64,000 nt of DNA from an uncultured Oscillospiraceae bacterium. GTDB taxonomy: Bacteria; Bacillota; Clostridia; Oscillospirales; Oscillospiraceae. Shown here one piece after another: positions 15,427-22,329 of this stretch (positions are counted from its first letter, which is position 1; each line of letters begins with the position of its first letter). A model generated the notes under the pieces. The model was not told the origin of the DNA, made no database searches, and was given only the letters and a program-made list of their open reading frames with translations. A program made the translations under genes and the position numbers. The stretch spans positions 1 through 64,000 of the forward strand of contig CANQJZ010000001.1 of NCBI GenBank assembly GCA_947624385.1, read 5' to 3'.

Positions 15427-17964
15427 ATGGAACAGTATGCGGTCACGGGCATGAGCTGCGCGGCTTGCTCCGCCCGGGTGGAGAAGGCGGTGCGCCAGGT
15501 ACCGGGCGTGACGGACTGCGCGGTGAGTCTGCTGACCAACTCCATGGGCGTGGATGGCACGGCATCCCCCGCGGCCATTATAAAGGCGGTGGAGAACGCT
15601 GGCTACGGCGCGAGTTTGAAGGGCGCAAAAGCGGAGCCGTCCAGCGACGGCGCGGACGCGCTGGAGGATAAGGAGACGCCGAAAATGCTCCGGCGGCTCA
15701 TCGCCAGCGTGCTCTTGCTGCTGCCGCTGATGTACGTGTCCATGGGGCACATGCTGTGGCACTGGCCCCTGCCGGGGTTTCTGGCGGGCAACATCGTGTC
15801 CATGGGCATATACGAGATGGCGCTGACGGCCGTTATCATGGTGATAAACCGGAAGTTCTTCATCTCCGGGTACGGCGCATTGTGGCGGCGTGCGCCCAAC
15901 ATGGACTCGCTGGTGGCGTTAGGTGCCACGGCGTCCTTCGGGTACAGCCTGTGGGCCCTGTTTGCGGCCAGCTCCGCCATGATGGCGGACGGCCCTCACG
16001 CCGCCATGGCCTATATGGACGAGTATTATTTCGAGAGCGCGGCGACCATTTTGACCCTGATCACCGTGGGCAAGACGCTGGAGGCCCGCAGCAAGGGCAA
16101 GACTACCGACGCGCTCAAGAGCCTGATGAAGCTTGCTCCTAAAACCGCCAACGTCCTGCGGGACGGCGTGGAGGTCAGCGTGCCTGTGGAGCAGGTCCGG
16201 GCCGGGGACGTGTTCGTGGTCCGGCCGGGGGAGAATATACCCGTGGACGGGGTGCTGGAATCGGGCTCCGGCGCGGTGGACGAGTCCGCCATGACCGGCG
16301 AGAGCATCCCCGTGGACAAGGCCCCCGGCGACACGGTCTCGGCGGGCACGCTGAACCAGTCGGGCTTTCTCACCTGTCGGGCTACCCGCGTGGGCCAGGA
16401 CACCACCCTGAGCCAGATCATCCGCATGGTCAGCGACGCGGCGGCCACGAAAGCCCCTATCGCGAAAGTCGCGGACAAGGTGTCCGGCATCTTCGTCCCC
16501 ACGGTCATCGCCATCGCCGCCGTCACGGTGGCGGTGTGGCTGCTGATAGGAAGGTCGGCTGGCTTTGCCCTGGCGCGGGGCATCTCCGTGCTGGTCATCA
16601 GCTGCCCATGCGCGCTGGGCCTTGCCACGCCGGTGGCGGTGATGGTGGGCAGCGGCGTGGGCGCGAAAAACGGCGTGCTGTTTAAAACCGCCGCCTCCCT
16701 GGAGGCCACGGGCCGCACCCAGATCGTGGTCCTGGACAAGACTGGCACCATCACTCAAGGCCAGCCTCAGGTGACGGATATTTTGCCCGCGGCGGGCATG
16801 ACGGAGCGGGAGCTTCTGGCCCTGGCCTACGCCCTGGAAAAGCAGAGCGAGCACCCCCTGGCCCGTGCGGTGAACGACCGTGCGGCGGCGGAAGCGCTGA
16901 CGGCGGAGCCGGTCACGGACTTTCAGGCCCTGCCCGGTAACGGCCTGACGGCCAAGCTGGCGGGTTCCGTCCTCACCGGCGGCAGTTACAGCTTTATGGC
17001 TGCCAGAACGGAGATACCGGCAGAGCTGAAAGCCGCCTCCGAGGGCCTGGCGGGCCAGGGCAAGACGCCGCTCTTTTTCTCCCGTGACGGGGCCTTGCTG
17101 GGCCTGATCGCCGTGGCGGACGTGATGAAGGAGGATAGCCCGGAGGCCATAAGGCAGCTTCGGAACATGGGCGTGCGGGTGGTCATGCTCACCGGCGACA
17201 ATGCGCGCACCGCCGACGCCATCGGCGCCCAGGCGGGGGTGGACGCGGTGGTGGCCGGGGTGCTGCCCGACGGCAAGCAGAGCGTCATACAAAAGCTCAA
17301 GGAGCAGGGCAAGGTGCTGATGGTGGGCGACGGCATCAACGACGCCCCGGCCCTGACCGCCGCCGACACGGGCATGGCCATCGGCGCGGGCACGGACGTG
17401 GCCATCGACGCGGCCGACGTGGTGCTGATGAAAAGCCGGCTCACCGACGTACCCGCGGCCATCAGGCTCAGCCGGGCGACCTTACGCAACATCCACGAGA
17501 ACCTGTTCTGGGCGTTTATCTACAACACCATCGGTATCCCCCTGGCGGCGGGGCTTTTCGTCCGGTTCGGCCTGACCATGAACCCCATGTTCGGCGCGGC
17601 GGCCATGAGCCTTTCCAGCTTCTGCGTGGTGACCAATGCCCTGCGCCTGAACTTCTTCAAAATGCACGACCCAAAGCACGACCACAGGACAAAGCGTGAG
17701 ACCATTGATTTGGAACTCATAAATCAATTGCAAAATGAAAAGGAGAATGCTACCATGACAAAGACGATGAACATCACCGGCATGATGTGCGGCCACTGCG
17801 AGGCGCGGGTGAAGAAGGCTCTGGAGGCCGTACCCGGCGTGGCCGGCGCGGACGTGAGCCACGAGAAGGGCACCGCCGTGGTGACCCTGACCGGCGACGT
17901 GTCCGACGCGGCCCTCAAAAAGGCCGTGGAGGACCAGGACTACGAAGTCACCGCCATCGCCTGA
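15427..17964 (+). CDS. copA: Copper-exporting P1B-type ATPase CopA with a C-terminal CopZ-like domain
   Basis: An 845-residue membrane ATPase. N-terminal HMA domain GMSCAACSARVEKA; transmembrane region; actuator TGES; CPC metal site in SCPCALGLAT; phosphorylation site DKTGTITQGQ; nucleotide site with SEHPLA; hinge GDGINDAPAL. It pumps Cu(I) out of the cytoplasm. Unusually the frame continues after the last transmembrane pair (ending near FFKMHDPKHDHRTK) through an Asn/Glu-rich linker into a complete second HMA domain, TKTMNITGMMCGHCEARVKK. That domain has its own ribosome site and ATG (17755) inside the frame. First gene after csoR in the copper operon. Confidence 0.93.
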   Translation: MEQYAVTGMSCAACSARVEKAVRQVPGVTDCAVSLLTNSMGVDGTASPAAIIKAVENAGYGASLKGAKAEPSSDGADALEDKETPKMLRRLIASVLLLLPLMYVSMGHMLWHWPLPGFLAGNIVSMGIYEMALTAVIMVINRKFFISGYGALWRRAPNMDSLVALGATASFGYSLWALFAASSAMMADGPHAAMAYMDEYYFESAATILTLITVGKTLEARSKGKTTDALKSLMKLAPKTANVLRDGVEVSVPVEQVRAGDVFVVRPGENIPVDGVLESGSGAVDESAMTGESIPVDKAPGDTVSAGTLNQSGFLTCRATRVGQDTTLSQIIRMVSDAAATKAPIAKVADKVSGIFVPTVIAIAAVTVAVWLLIGRSAGFALARGISVLVISCPCALGLATPVAVMVGSGVGAKNGVLFKTAASLEATGRTQIVVLDKTGTITQGQPQVTDILPAAGMTERELLALAYALEKQSEHPLARAVNDRAAAEALTAEPVTDFQALPGNGLTAKLAGSVLTGGSYSFMAARTEIPAELKAASEGLAGQGKTPLFFSRDGALLGLIAVADVMKEDSPEAIRQLRNMGVRVVMLTGDNARTADAIGAQAGVDAVVAGVLPDGKQSVIQKLKEQGKVLMVGDGINDAPALTAADTGMAIGAGTDVAIDAADVVLMKSRLTDVPAAIRLSRATLRNIHENLFWAFIYNTIGIPLAAGLFVRFGLTMNPMFGAAAMSLSSFCVVTNALRLNFFKMHDPKHDHRTKRETIDLELINQLQNEKENATMTKTMNITGMMCGHCEARVKKALEAVPGVAGADVSHEKGTAVVTLTGDVSDAALKKAVEDQDYEVTAIA
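17755..17964 (+). CDS. copZ: Internal start giving a free copper chaperone CopZ
   Basis: Within the copA frame, AGGAG at 17741-17745 is 9 nt before ATG 17755. Initiation here would release a 69-residue HMA protein starting MTKTMNITGMMCGHCEAR, the usual size of CopZ, which delivers Cu(I) to CopA and CsoR. The linker just before it (ELINQLQNEKENAT) is unlike a conserved domain and looks like translated former intergenic DNA. Whether fusion, free CopZ or both are made cannot be told from sequence. Confidence 0.6.
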   Translation: MTKTMNITGMMCGHCEARVKKALEAVPGVAGADVSHEKGTAVVTLTGDVSDAALKKAVEDQDYEVTAIA

Positions 17965-18064
17965 AAGCCTCGCAGAGTTTGCGCCCGCAGGCGCAAATGG
18001 AGTGGGATATGATTTCCGGCGGCGTGTACGTCGGAAATCATTCTTCTCGGCCCGCAAACGTGAA

Positions 18065-18089
18065 CGCCCCCATCCATCGGATGGGGGCG
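18065..18089 (+). terminator. Terminator-like hairpin after the copper operon
   Basis: CGCCCCCATCC-ATC-GGATGGGGGCG, a perfect 11-bp stem, followed by CTTTGCG. Two more hairpins flank it in the 17965-18146 gap (GATTTCCG/CGGAAATC at 18009-18038 region and CGTTTGAAAGGC/GCCTTTCAAACG at 18119-18145). Confidence 0.6.
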
Positions 18090-18146
18090 CTTTGCGCTGC
18101 AGCGGGCCGCAGCCTTCTCGTTTGAAAGGCTCTGCCTTTCAAACGA

Positions 18147-19475
18147 CTATCGCAAAACATTATGCATTTTCCACTTTTCCCCCCGCAGGCGCAGTCTAAA
18201 CATCGTCGCCCGGAGGACCCAGTCGGTACACCAGCCGATCCACACGCCCCACAGGCCCACGCCCGTGTACCGGCACAGGTACCAGCTCAGCGCCACCCGC
18301 AGACCCCACATGCTGGCCGTGCCCACCCACATGGTGTAGGACACGTCCCCCGCCGCACGAAGGCCGTTGGGCAGCGTGAAGGCGTTGGGCCAGAAGAACA
18401 CGCGCACCGCCGCCACGAACCAGGTGATCTGGCACACCAGGGTCCGTCCCTCCGGCGTGAGGGCGGTCAGGCGGGTGATGAAGGGCACGGCGCCGCTGAT
18501 GACGCCGCCGGTGATGAGGGCGATGGCCACGGAAATGCGGGTGAACAGCAGCATGTACCGCCTGGCCTCGTCGGGCCGACCCCGGCCCATGCACTGGCCG
18601 GCTACGGTGATGAGGCCGATGCCGATGGCCTGACCGGGCATGCCCTGGCAGGAGTCCAGCACGGCGATGATGGCCTGGGCGGCGATGGCGGTGGTGCCCA
18701 GCATGGACACGGTGGACTGGACCACCAGCTTGCCGAACTGGAACATGCCGTTTTCGATGCCGGACGGCAGCCCTACCCGCATGATTCGCCGGAGCATGGT
18801 CCATTCCGGCAGATAGCTGCGCGGTCCGCCGAGAGAGATGATCTGGCCGGGCCTTGCCTGGTACCGGAGCATGATAAGGCAGCTCACCACCCGGCTTGCC
18901 AGCGTGGCCAGCGCCGCGCCCAGCACCCCCATACCGAACCCGAATATCAGCACCGCGTTGCCGATGATGTTCAAAATGTCCGCGATCAGCGCCACGATCA
19001 TGGGCCGGCGGGAGTCCCCCGTGGCCCGGAACAATGCCGCGCTGGCCGAGTACAGGGCCAGCACCGGATAGCTCAGGGCCGTCACCAGCAGGTACACCTC
19101 CGCCGCGTCCATCACATCGGCCTCTACCCGGCCGAAGATGAGGCCCAGCACCGGCCGGCGCAGGGCCACCAGCGGCACGCAGCATATGAGCGACAGGGCC
19201 AGCGACGCGCCCATGACCTGGTTGGACGCCTGGTTGGCCCGGCCTCTGTCCTCCTGGCCTATGTACTGGGAGCAGACGATGGTGCCGCCGGCGGCCAGGG
19301 CGGAGAAGAAGTTCATCACCAGCACGTTCAGCGAATCCACCAGCGCCACGCCGGATATGGCCGCCTCGCCCACGTTGGAGACCATGAACGTGTCCGCCAC
19401 GCCCATCAGCCCCGTGAGCACCTGCTCCACCACCAGCGGCCACAGCAGCGCCCGTATCTCTTTTTTTGTGAACAC
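18147..19475 (-). CDS. MATE family efflux transporter
   Basis: A 442-residue polytopic protein with MATE signatures: LLWPLVVEQVLTGLMGVADTF, then GMGVLGAALATLASRV and a second half starting MRVGLPSGIENGMFQFGKL. Related to the NorM/DinF superfamily; exported substrate unknown. The start is GTG at 19475, with GGGAGG 8 bp upstream. A longer in-frame start at 19619 is rejected because that stretch is a duplicated promoter-like DNA segment rather than protein. Not obviously related to the copper operon it converges with. Confidence 0.85.
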   Translation of the reverse strand: MFTKKEIRALLWPLVVEQVLTGLMGVADTFMVSNVGEAAISGVALVDSLNVLVMNFFSALAAGGTIVCSQYIGQEDRGRANQASNQVMGASLALSLICCVPLVALRRPVLGLIFGRVEADVMDAAEVYLLVTALSYPVLALYSASAALFRATGDSRRPMIVALIADILNIIGNAVLIFGFGMGVLGAALATLASRVVSCLIMLRYQARPGQIISLGGPRSYLPEWTMLRRIMRVGLPSGIENGMFQFGKLVVQSTVSMLGTTAIAAQAIIAVLDSCQGMPGQAIGIGLITVAGQCMGRGRPDEARRYMLLFTRISVAIALITGGVISGAVPFITRLTALTPEGRTLVCQITWFVAAVRVFFWPNAFTLPNGLRAAGDVSYTMWVGTASMWGLRVALSWYLCRYTGVGLWGVWIGWCTDWVLRATMFRLRLRGEKWKMHNVLR

Positions 19476-19523
19476 GTCCGCCGCCTCCCTGTCGATCCGC
19501 GATCCGCGCAAAAATCCTACGTC

Positions 19524-19592
19524 ATTATAGGAGAGGCTCGTAGTCTGCCGCGATTCGCGTAAAAAACACATGTTATTATAGGAGAGGCTCGT
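19524..19592 (-). repeat. Two direct copies of an 18-bp promoter motif upstream of the MATE gene
   Basis: ACGAGCCTCTCCTATAAT (minus strand) occurs at 19524-19541 and 19575-19592, 51 bp apart, with similar DNA (TTTTT.CGCG.ATCGCG) after each. A third ACGAGCCTCTCCTG lies at 19749-19762. Confidence 0.7.
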
Positions 19593-19603
19593 GTTGTTTG
19601 CAA
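19575..19603 (-). promoter_or_regulatory. Promoter of the MATE gene
   Basis: Minus-strand TTGCAA (19598-19603) and TATAAT (19575-19580) with 17 bp between. The spacer contains ACGAGCCTCTCC, the repeated dodecamer, which is a candidate operator. Confidence 0.7.
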
Positions 19604-19659
19604 GAGCGATAGCAAACAAAATGCACGGCCCGTGGACAGGCGGACCGTGTAAAAACTGC

Positions 19660-19688
19660 TTGCACTAAGGGGGTGAGAGAGATATAAT
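19660..19688 (+). promoter_or_regulatory. Promoter reading toward the LRR operon
   Basis: TTGCAC (19660-19665) and TATAAT (19683-19688) with 17 bp spacing. It would give a leader of nearly 290 nt before the ATG at 19984. Confidence 0.65.
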
Positions 19689-19796
19689 AGGGACACGAGA
19701 TGAATGAAGGCAGGGCGCGGGGTGTTGCGACCACCCCACGCCCCTATGCAGGAGAGGCTCGTTCTCCCACACAGCAGAATAACTGCACCGTTTCGT

Positions 19797-19825
19797 ATTA
19801 TATCCGCTTTTGTGAGGAAACTCAA
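19797..19825 (-). promoter_or_regulatory. Second promoter reading toward the MATE gene
   Basis: Minus-strand TTGAGT (19820-19825) and TATAAT (19797-19802), 17 bp apart. It lies beyond the plus-strand promoter, so transcripts from the two overlap antisense to each other across 19690-19790. Confidence 0.55.
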
Positions 19826-19983
19826 GGGCGGGGTAGTACGAGGCTGTGTGGCTTCTTGTGGTGTAGGGAACCGGTTCCCTGCACCGCTTTTGTTTGTCTC
19901 GGCAGGAAAGTCCGGGGGCGGCTGTCCCCGCTCCCGGACCGTACTGTCGGCGAAAAACAAATAACAAGAAGGAGAGATGAACT

Positions 19984-21282
19984 ATGAAAAAAACGATAGC
20001 GCTCATACTGGCTGTCGCCCTGGTCCTGGCGCTGGCCGGGTTCCCGGCCCTGGCGGCCGAAGAGGACACGGCGGAGATCGACCTGACGCCCTCGGAGGGG
20101 TTGGAGTTTGAGAGCAACGGCGACGGCACCTGCACCATTCTGAGCATCGGCGTATGCAAAGATACCGATATCGTCATCCCGACAACCAGCCCCGCCGGGG
20201 ACACGGTAACGCTGATCGCGCCCCGAGCCTTTGAATATCTGGAAGATGTGGACAGCGTTACGCTGGCCGGTTATGAGTATGAAGTGGGAGAGCGGGCGTT
20301 CCAGTCTGGCGAGTTTGAGACGCTGAACATCATCGGCGGCACGCCGGTCCTGGACGATTCCGCCTTTTCTTCCTGCGAGGACTTAACGTCCATCACGATA
20401 CAGGACTGCGATATCACCAGCGGAGAAAATGTTTTTTATAGCTGCGGCGACGAAGCGGAGGTGTCTTTCGTCAACTGCACCGGCTCGTTGGACGACCGGC
20501 AATTTCAATATGCCGACATTGTAAGCATTTCTTTTAGCGGGTGCGAGTTGGAGTTTGGGGAATATCTCGTTAGCAGTTGTGACGGTCTGGCGTCCGTCGT
20601 GTTCACGGACAGCGATATCGTGATGGACGAGAATGCGTTTTACAGCTTTGGTGATAAAGCGACGGTGGAGATGACCGGCTGCACGATGACGCTGGATAAA
20701 CGTGCCTTTGAGTATAGCGAGATCGTGAGCCTCGCCGTGACGGATACGGACATCGAGATCGAGGAATATGCTTTCAGCAGTTGCGAGGACTTGGCATCTA
20801 TCAAGTTTGTCAACAGTGTGATCTCCGCCGGAGAGAATGCCCTTTATAGCTGCGGCGATGAGGCGGAGGTTGAAATGACGGATTGTCAAACGGAGCTGGA
20901 CAAACGTGCGTTTGAGTATTCCTCTTTGAAGAGCCTCACAGTCACCGGCGGATCGTTCGCTGCGGAGGAATACGCCTTTGCGTCCTGTGAAGATTTGGAG
21001 AACGTGCAGATCGACTGCGGCGAAGTCACCCTGAACGAAAATGCGTTTTACGGCTGCGAGGACCTGGTGTCCGTCAGCATCTGCGACAGTGACGATACGG
21101 ACCACGAGATTGTGATCGACGATTATGCCTTTGAGTACTGCAATAAATTGGCCGAAGTCACCATCGGCGACGGTCTGACGGAGCTTGGCAAGTATGTGTT
21201 TGAAGGCGGCGCTGAAAACCTGGTCATCACCATTGCCGGCACGCCGTACACGGCTGACATGCTGAACGACGGCCTGAAGTGA
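19984..21282 (+). CDS. Secreted leucine-rich repeat (BspA/LRR_5-like) protein
   Basis: A 432-residue protein with a Sec signal peptide (IALILAVALVLALAGFPALA, cleavage near AAEE). The remainder is built from LRR_5-like strands in a higher-order repeat: AFSSCEDLTSI, ENVFYSCGDEAEV and RAFEYS recur as DSAFSSCEDL, EYAFSSCEDL and EYAFASCEDL, with ENAFYSFGD and ENALYSCGD between. Such proteins in gut Clostridia are exported and may bind host or microbial surfaces. It is very acidic and has no sortase motif or lipobox. GGAGAG lies upstream of the ATG. First gene of a unit with the lipoprotein at 21301 and the membrane protein at 21841. Confidence 0.8.
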   Translation: MKKTIALILAVALVLALAGFPALAAEEDTAEIDLTPSEGLEFESNGDGTCTILSIGVCKDTDIVIPTTSPAGDTVTLIAPRAFEYLEDVDSVTLAGYEYEVGERAFQSGEFETLNIIGGTPVLDDSAFSSCEDLTSITIQDCDITSGENVFYSCGDEAEVSFVNCTGSLDDRQFQYADIVSISFSGCELEFGEYLVSSCDGLASVVFTDSDIVMDENAFYSFGDKATVEMTGCTMTLDKRAFEYSEIVSLAVTDTDIEIEEYAFSSCEDLASIKFVNSVISAGENALYSCGDEAEVEMTDCQTELDKRAFEYSSLKSLTVTGGSFAAEEYAFASCEDLENVQIDCGEVTLNENAFYGCEDLVSVSICDSDDTDHEIVIDDYAFEYCNKLAEVTIGDGLTELGKYVFEGGAENLVITIAGTPYTADMLNDGLK

Positions 21283-21300
21283 CGCGGGAGGTAAAACAAC

Positions 21301-21828
21301 ATGAAAAAGGCATGTTTTGGAGCGCTGGCCCTGGTCCTGACCCTGGTCCTGGCCGGGTGCAGCGCGGACAAGCTGGAAGAGAAGATCAACAAGGCCGCCG
21401 ACAAAATAGAGGCCGGCGCGGACGCGTTGGAGGATAAGCTCAATAACGCGGCTGACAGCATCGAGGAAGGCTTTGACAAGCTGGAGGACAAGCTGAACGG
21501 TGTGGACCATGACACGCCGACACCCGAACCCACGGACGCGCCCGCAGAGACGCCCTTGGCCGACGACAGCATCAGGCCGGAGATCAAAGAGGCCATCGAC
21601 AGCTACGAGGAATTTTTCAAAGAATACGTGGATTTCATGGCCAGCTATGACGCCAACGACCTAAGCGCGATGGGGTCCTATCTCTCCTTCCTGCAACAGT
21701 ACGCGGACACCATGCAGAAGCTGGACGACATGGACGAGCAGGACCTGACCGACGCGGAGAACGCCTATCTCACCCAGGCGATGCTGCGCATCGACCAGAT
21801 GCTCCTGGACGTGGCGACCCAGAAGTAA
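21301..21828 (+). CDS. Lipoprotein with N-terminal heptad repeats (DUF6591-like)
   Basis: A 175-residue protein with a clear lipobox (LVLTLVLAGC, Cys20). Residues 22-65 form amphipathic repeats, DKLEEKINKAADKIE, then DALEDKLNNAADSIE and FDKLEDKLNG, likely a coiled coil. A Pro/Thr linker (TPTPEPTDAPAETP) leads to a helical domain starting IRPEIKEAIDSYEEFFKEYV, which I associate with DUF6591. It sits outside the membrane, anchored by lipid. It is 18 bp downstream of the LRR gene; function unknown. Confidence 0.7.
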   Translation: MKKACFGALALVLTLVLAGCSADKLEEKINKAADKIEAGADALEDKLNNAADSIEEGFDKLEDKLNGVDHDTPTPEPTDAPAETPLADDSIRPEIKEAIDSYEEFFKEYVDFMASYDANDLSAMGSYLSFLQQYADTMQKLDDMDEQDLTDAENAYLTQAMLRIDQMLLDVATQK

Positions 21829-21840
21829 GGAGGTGTTCCC

Positions 21841-22266
21841 ATAGACTATCGACCTTCTCAGGCCCCCGTGGGACAGCTGAAGACGAACCGCGGGCTGCTC
21901 AAGTACATACTGCTCTCCATCCTCACCCTCGGCATCTACGGGCTCGTGCTGTTCTCGTCCATATCCACCGACATCAACATCATCGCCGGACGGTATGACG
22001 GGAAAAAGACGATGCATTACTGTCTGCTGGTCTTTCTGGTGGGCTGGCTGACGCTGGGCATCGGCTTTATCGTGTGGTATCACAAGCTGTCCGCCCGTAT
22101 CGGCGGCGAGCTTAGAAGGCGGGGCGTTTATTACCGCTTCGGCGCGGGGACCTATTGGGGCTGGGGCTTTTTCGGCACGCTCATCGTCGTTGGCCCGCTG
22201 GTGTACTGCCACAAGCTGTTCAAGGCCATGAACATGCTTTCCCTGCACTATAACACCCACGGCTAA
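21841..22266 (+). CDS. DUF4234 family membrane protein, apparently starting at ATA
   Basis: A 141-residue protein with hydrophobic spans LLKYILLSILTLGIYGLVLF, then YCLLVFLVGWLTLGIGFIVW and a third near the C-terminus, matching DUF4234. The perfectly placed AAGGAGGTG (21827-21835) is followed 7 nt after AGGAGG by ATA GAC TAT CGA, not ATG. The first standard in-frame start is GTG at 21868, which has no ribosome site. I therefore place the start at ATA 21841, read as a rare start codon or a recently mutated ATG. Last gene of the LRR operon, followed by a terminator. Confidence 0.65.
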   Translation: MDYRPSQAPVGQLKTNRGLLKYILLSILTLGIYGLVLFSSISTDINIIAGRYDGKKTMHYCLLVFLVGWLTLGIGFIVWYHKLSARIGGELRRRGVYYRFGAGTYWGWGFFGTLIVVGPLVYCHKLFKAMNMLSLHYNTHG

Positions 22267-22283
22267 ACCACAGACCATATCCC

Positions 22284-22313
22284 GGCGGGAGGACTTTCCT
22301 CCCGCCTTTTTTT
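22284..22313 (+). terminator. Intrinsic terminator of the LRR operon
   Basis: GGCGGGAGGA-CTT-TCCTCCCGCC followed by seven T residues (22307-22313): a textbook terminator. Confidence 0.92.
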
Positions 22314-22314
22314 A

Positions 22315-22323
22315 TGCTATACT
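22315..22323 (+). promoter_or_regulatory. Extended -10 promoter of the PcrA gene
   Basis: TGCTATACT: a TGn extended -10 with TATACT at 22318-22323. The predicted transcript starts at about 22330, the A of the ATG, so the mRNA may be leaderless. The -35 region is poor, which fits an extended -10 type. Confidence 0.55.
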
Positions 22324-22329
22324 GCGCTC

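Noticed and set aside
19476-19619. N-terminal extension of the MATE protein with repeated TSLSYN.FLR
   Set aside because: It is the translation of the duplicated promoter segment; the GTG at 19475 with GGGAGG is the real start.
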